A DNA stretch of 5,390 nt from contig JAIUMG010000231.1 in the NCBI GenBank assembly GCA_022565655.1, positions 1 to 5,390 on the forward strand, in the 5' to 3' direction. Under the pieces are notes generated by a model that was not told the origin of the DNA, did no database searches, and saw nothing but the letters and a program-made list of their open reading frames with translations. The position numbers and the translations under genes are program-made. Positions within the stretch are counted from its first letter, which is position 1; each line of letters opens with the position of its first letter. Of this stretch, positions 5,363 to 5,390 are shown piece by piece. The stretch is from Alkalimonas sp. (GTDB lineage: Bacteria; Pseudomonadota; Gammaproteobacteria; Enterobacterales; Alteromonadaceae).

Positions 5363-5390
5363 TTAATTTGCGCTGTAAGGTAAGGACGAG
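5363..5390 (-). CDS. Probable last codons of an unidentified convergent gene (partial)
   Basis: On the minus strand one frame reads SSLPYSAN and then TAA (5365-5363), 25 bases before the start of the terminator stem at 5337. That is the usual stop-to-terminator distance, and it is the reason to choose this frame over the two others. Eight residues are too few to name a family. The terminator makes a minus-strand gene likely; the exact frame is an inference. Confidence 0.35.

Noticed and set aside
5351..5383. Short plus-strand reading frame of ten codons starting at the ATG after GGG
   Set aside because: It is far too short, has no recognisable product, and overlaps the probable convergent gene end.
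1..5390. CRISPR arrays, tRNA/rRNA genes, insertion sequences, phage or defence genes
   Set aside because: No spaced direct repeats, cloverleaf sequences, transposase or integrase motifs were found on either strand by eye.

Overview
The window is about 50% G+C and densely coded. Its protein families are typical of a gammaproteobacterium: an AbgT-type transporter, a ZigA-like COG0523 GTPase behind a Zur-type operator, an orphan periplasmic solute-binding protein, and an OmpR/HAMP-kinase two-component pair. The glutamine-rich protein style and the gene set would suit an Alteromonadales-type genome such as Rheinheimera or Alishewanella. That placement is an impression from reading, not a result.

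Layout. Positions 1-179 hold the last 58 codons of an AbgT-family membrane transporter, followed by an 11-bp perfect hairpin (191-224). A short regulatory region (about 245-322) contains a candidate promoter and a very good Zur (zinc uptake regulator) box at 292-308. This leads into a two-gene operon: a zigA-like zinc metallochaperone GTPase (323-1549), overlapping by ATGA a DUF1826-family gene (1546-2154). A solute-binding protein gene (2174-2914, minus strand) converges on this operon. It is divergent from a two-component system, histidine kinase (3045-4652) then response regulator (4633-5307), which overlap by 20 bp. Just after the regulator stop lies a rho-independent terminator oriented for the minus strand (5303-5337), and probably the last codons of a convergent gene that continues past the right edge.

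How the genes fit together. The left half is a zinc-starvation module. Under zinc sufficiency Zur should sit on the box, which covers the likely transcription start; under starvation the metallochaperone and the DUF1826 protein are made together. The DUF1826 protein is the least understood gene here. It shows an HxD, then a distal H and R, in an order that resembles the metal and 2-oxoglutarate ligands of Fe(II)/2OG-type double-stranded beta-helix enzymes, so it may be a metal-dependent protein served by the neighbouring chaperone (inference). The right half looks like an envelope-sensing module: a membrane kinase with a helical periplasmic domain, its DNA-binding partner, and a divergent secreted solute-binding protein that has no ABC permease or ATPase beside it and might supply a ligand signal (inference).

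No tRNA, rRNA, CRISPR array, insertion sequence or clearly broken gene was seen. No stretch over 300 bases lacks a gene.
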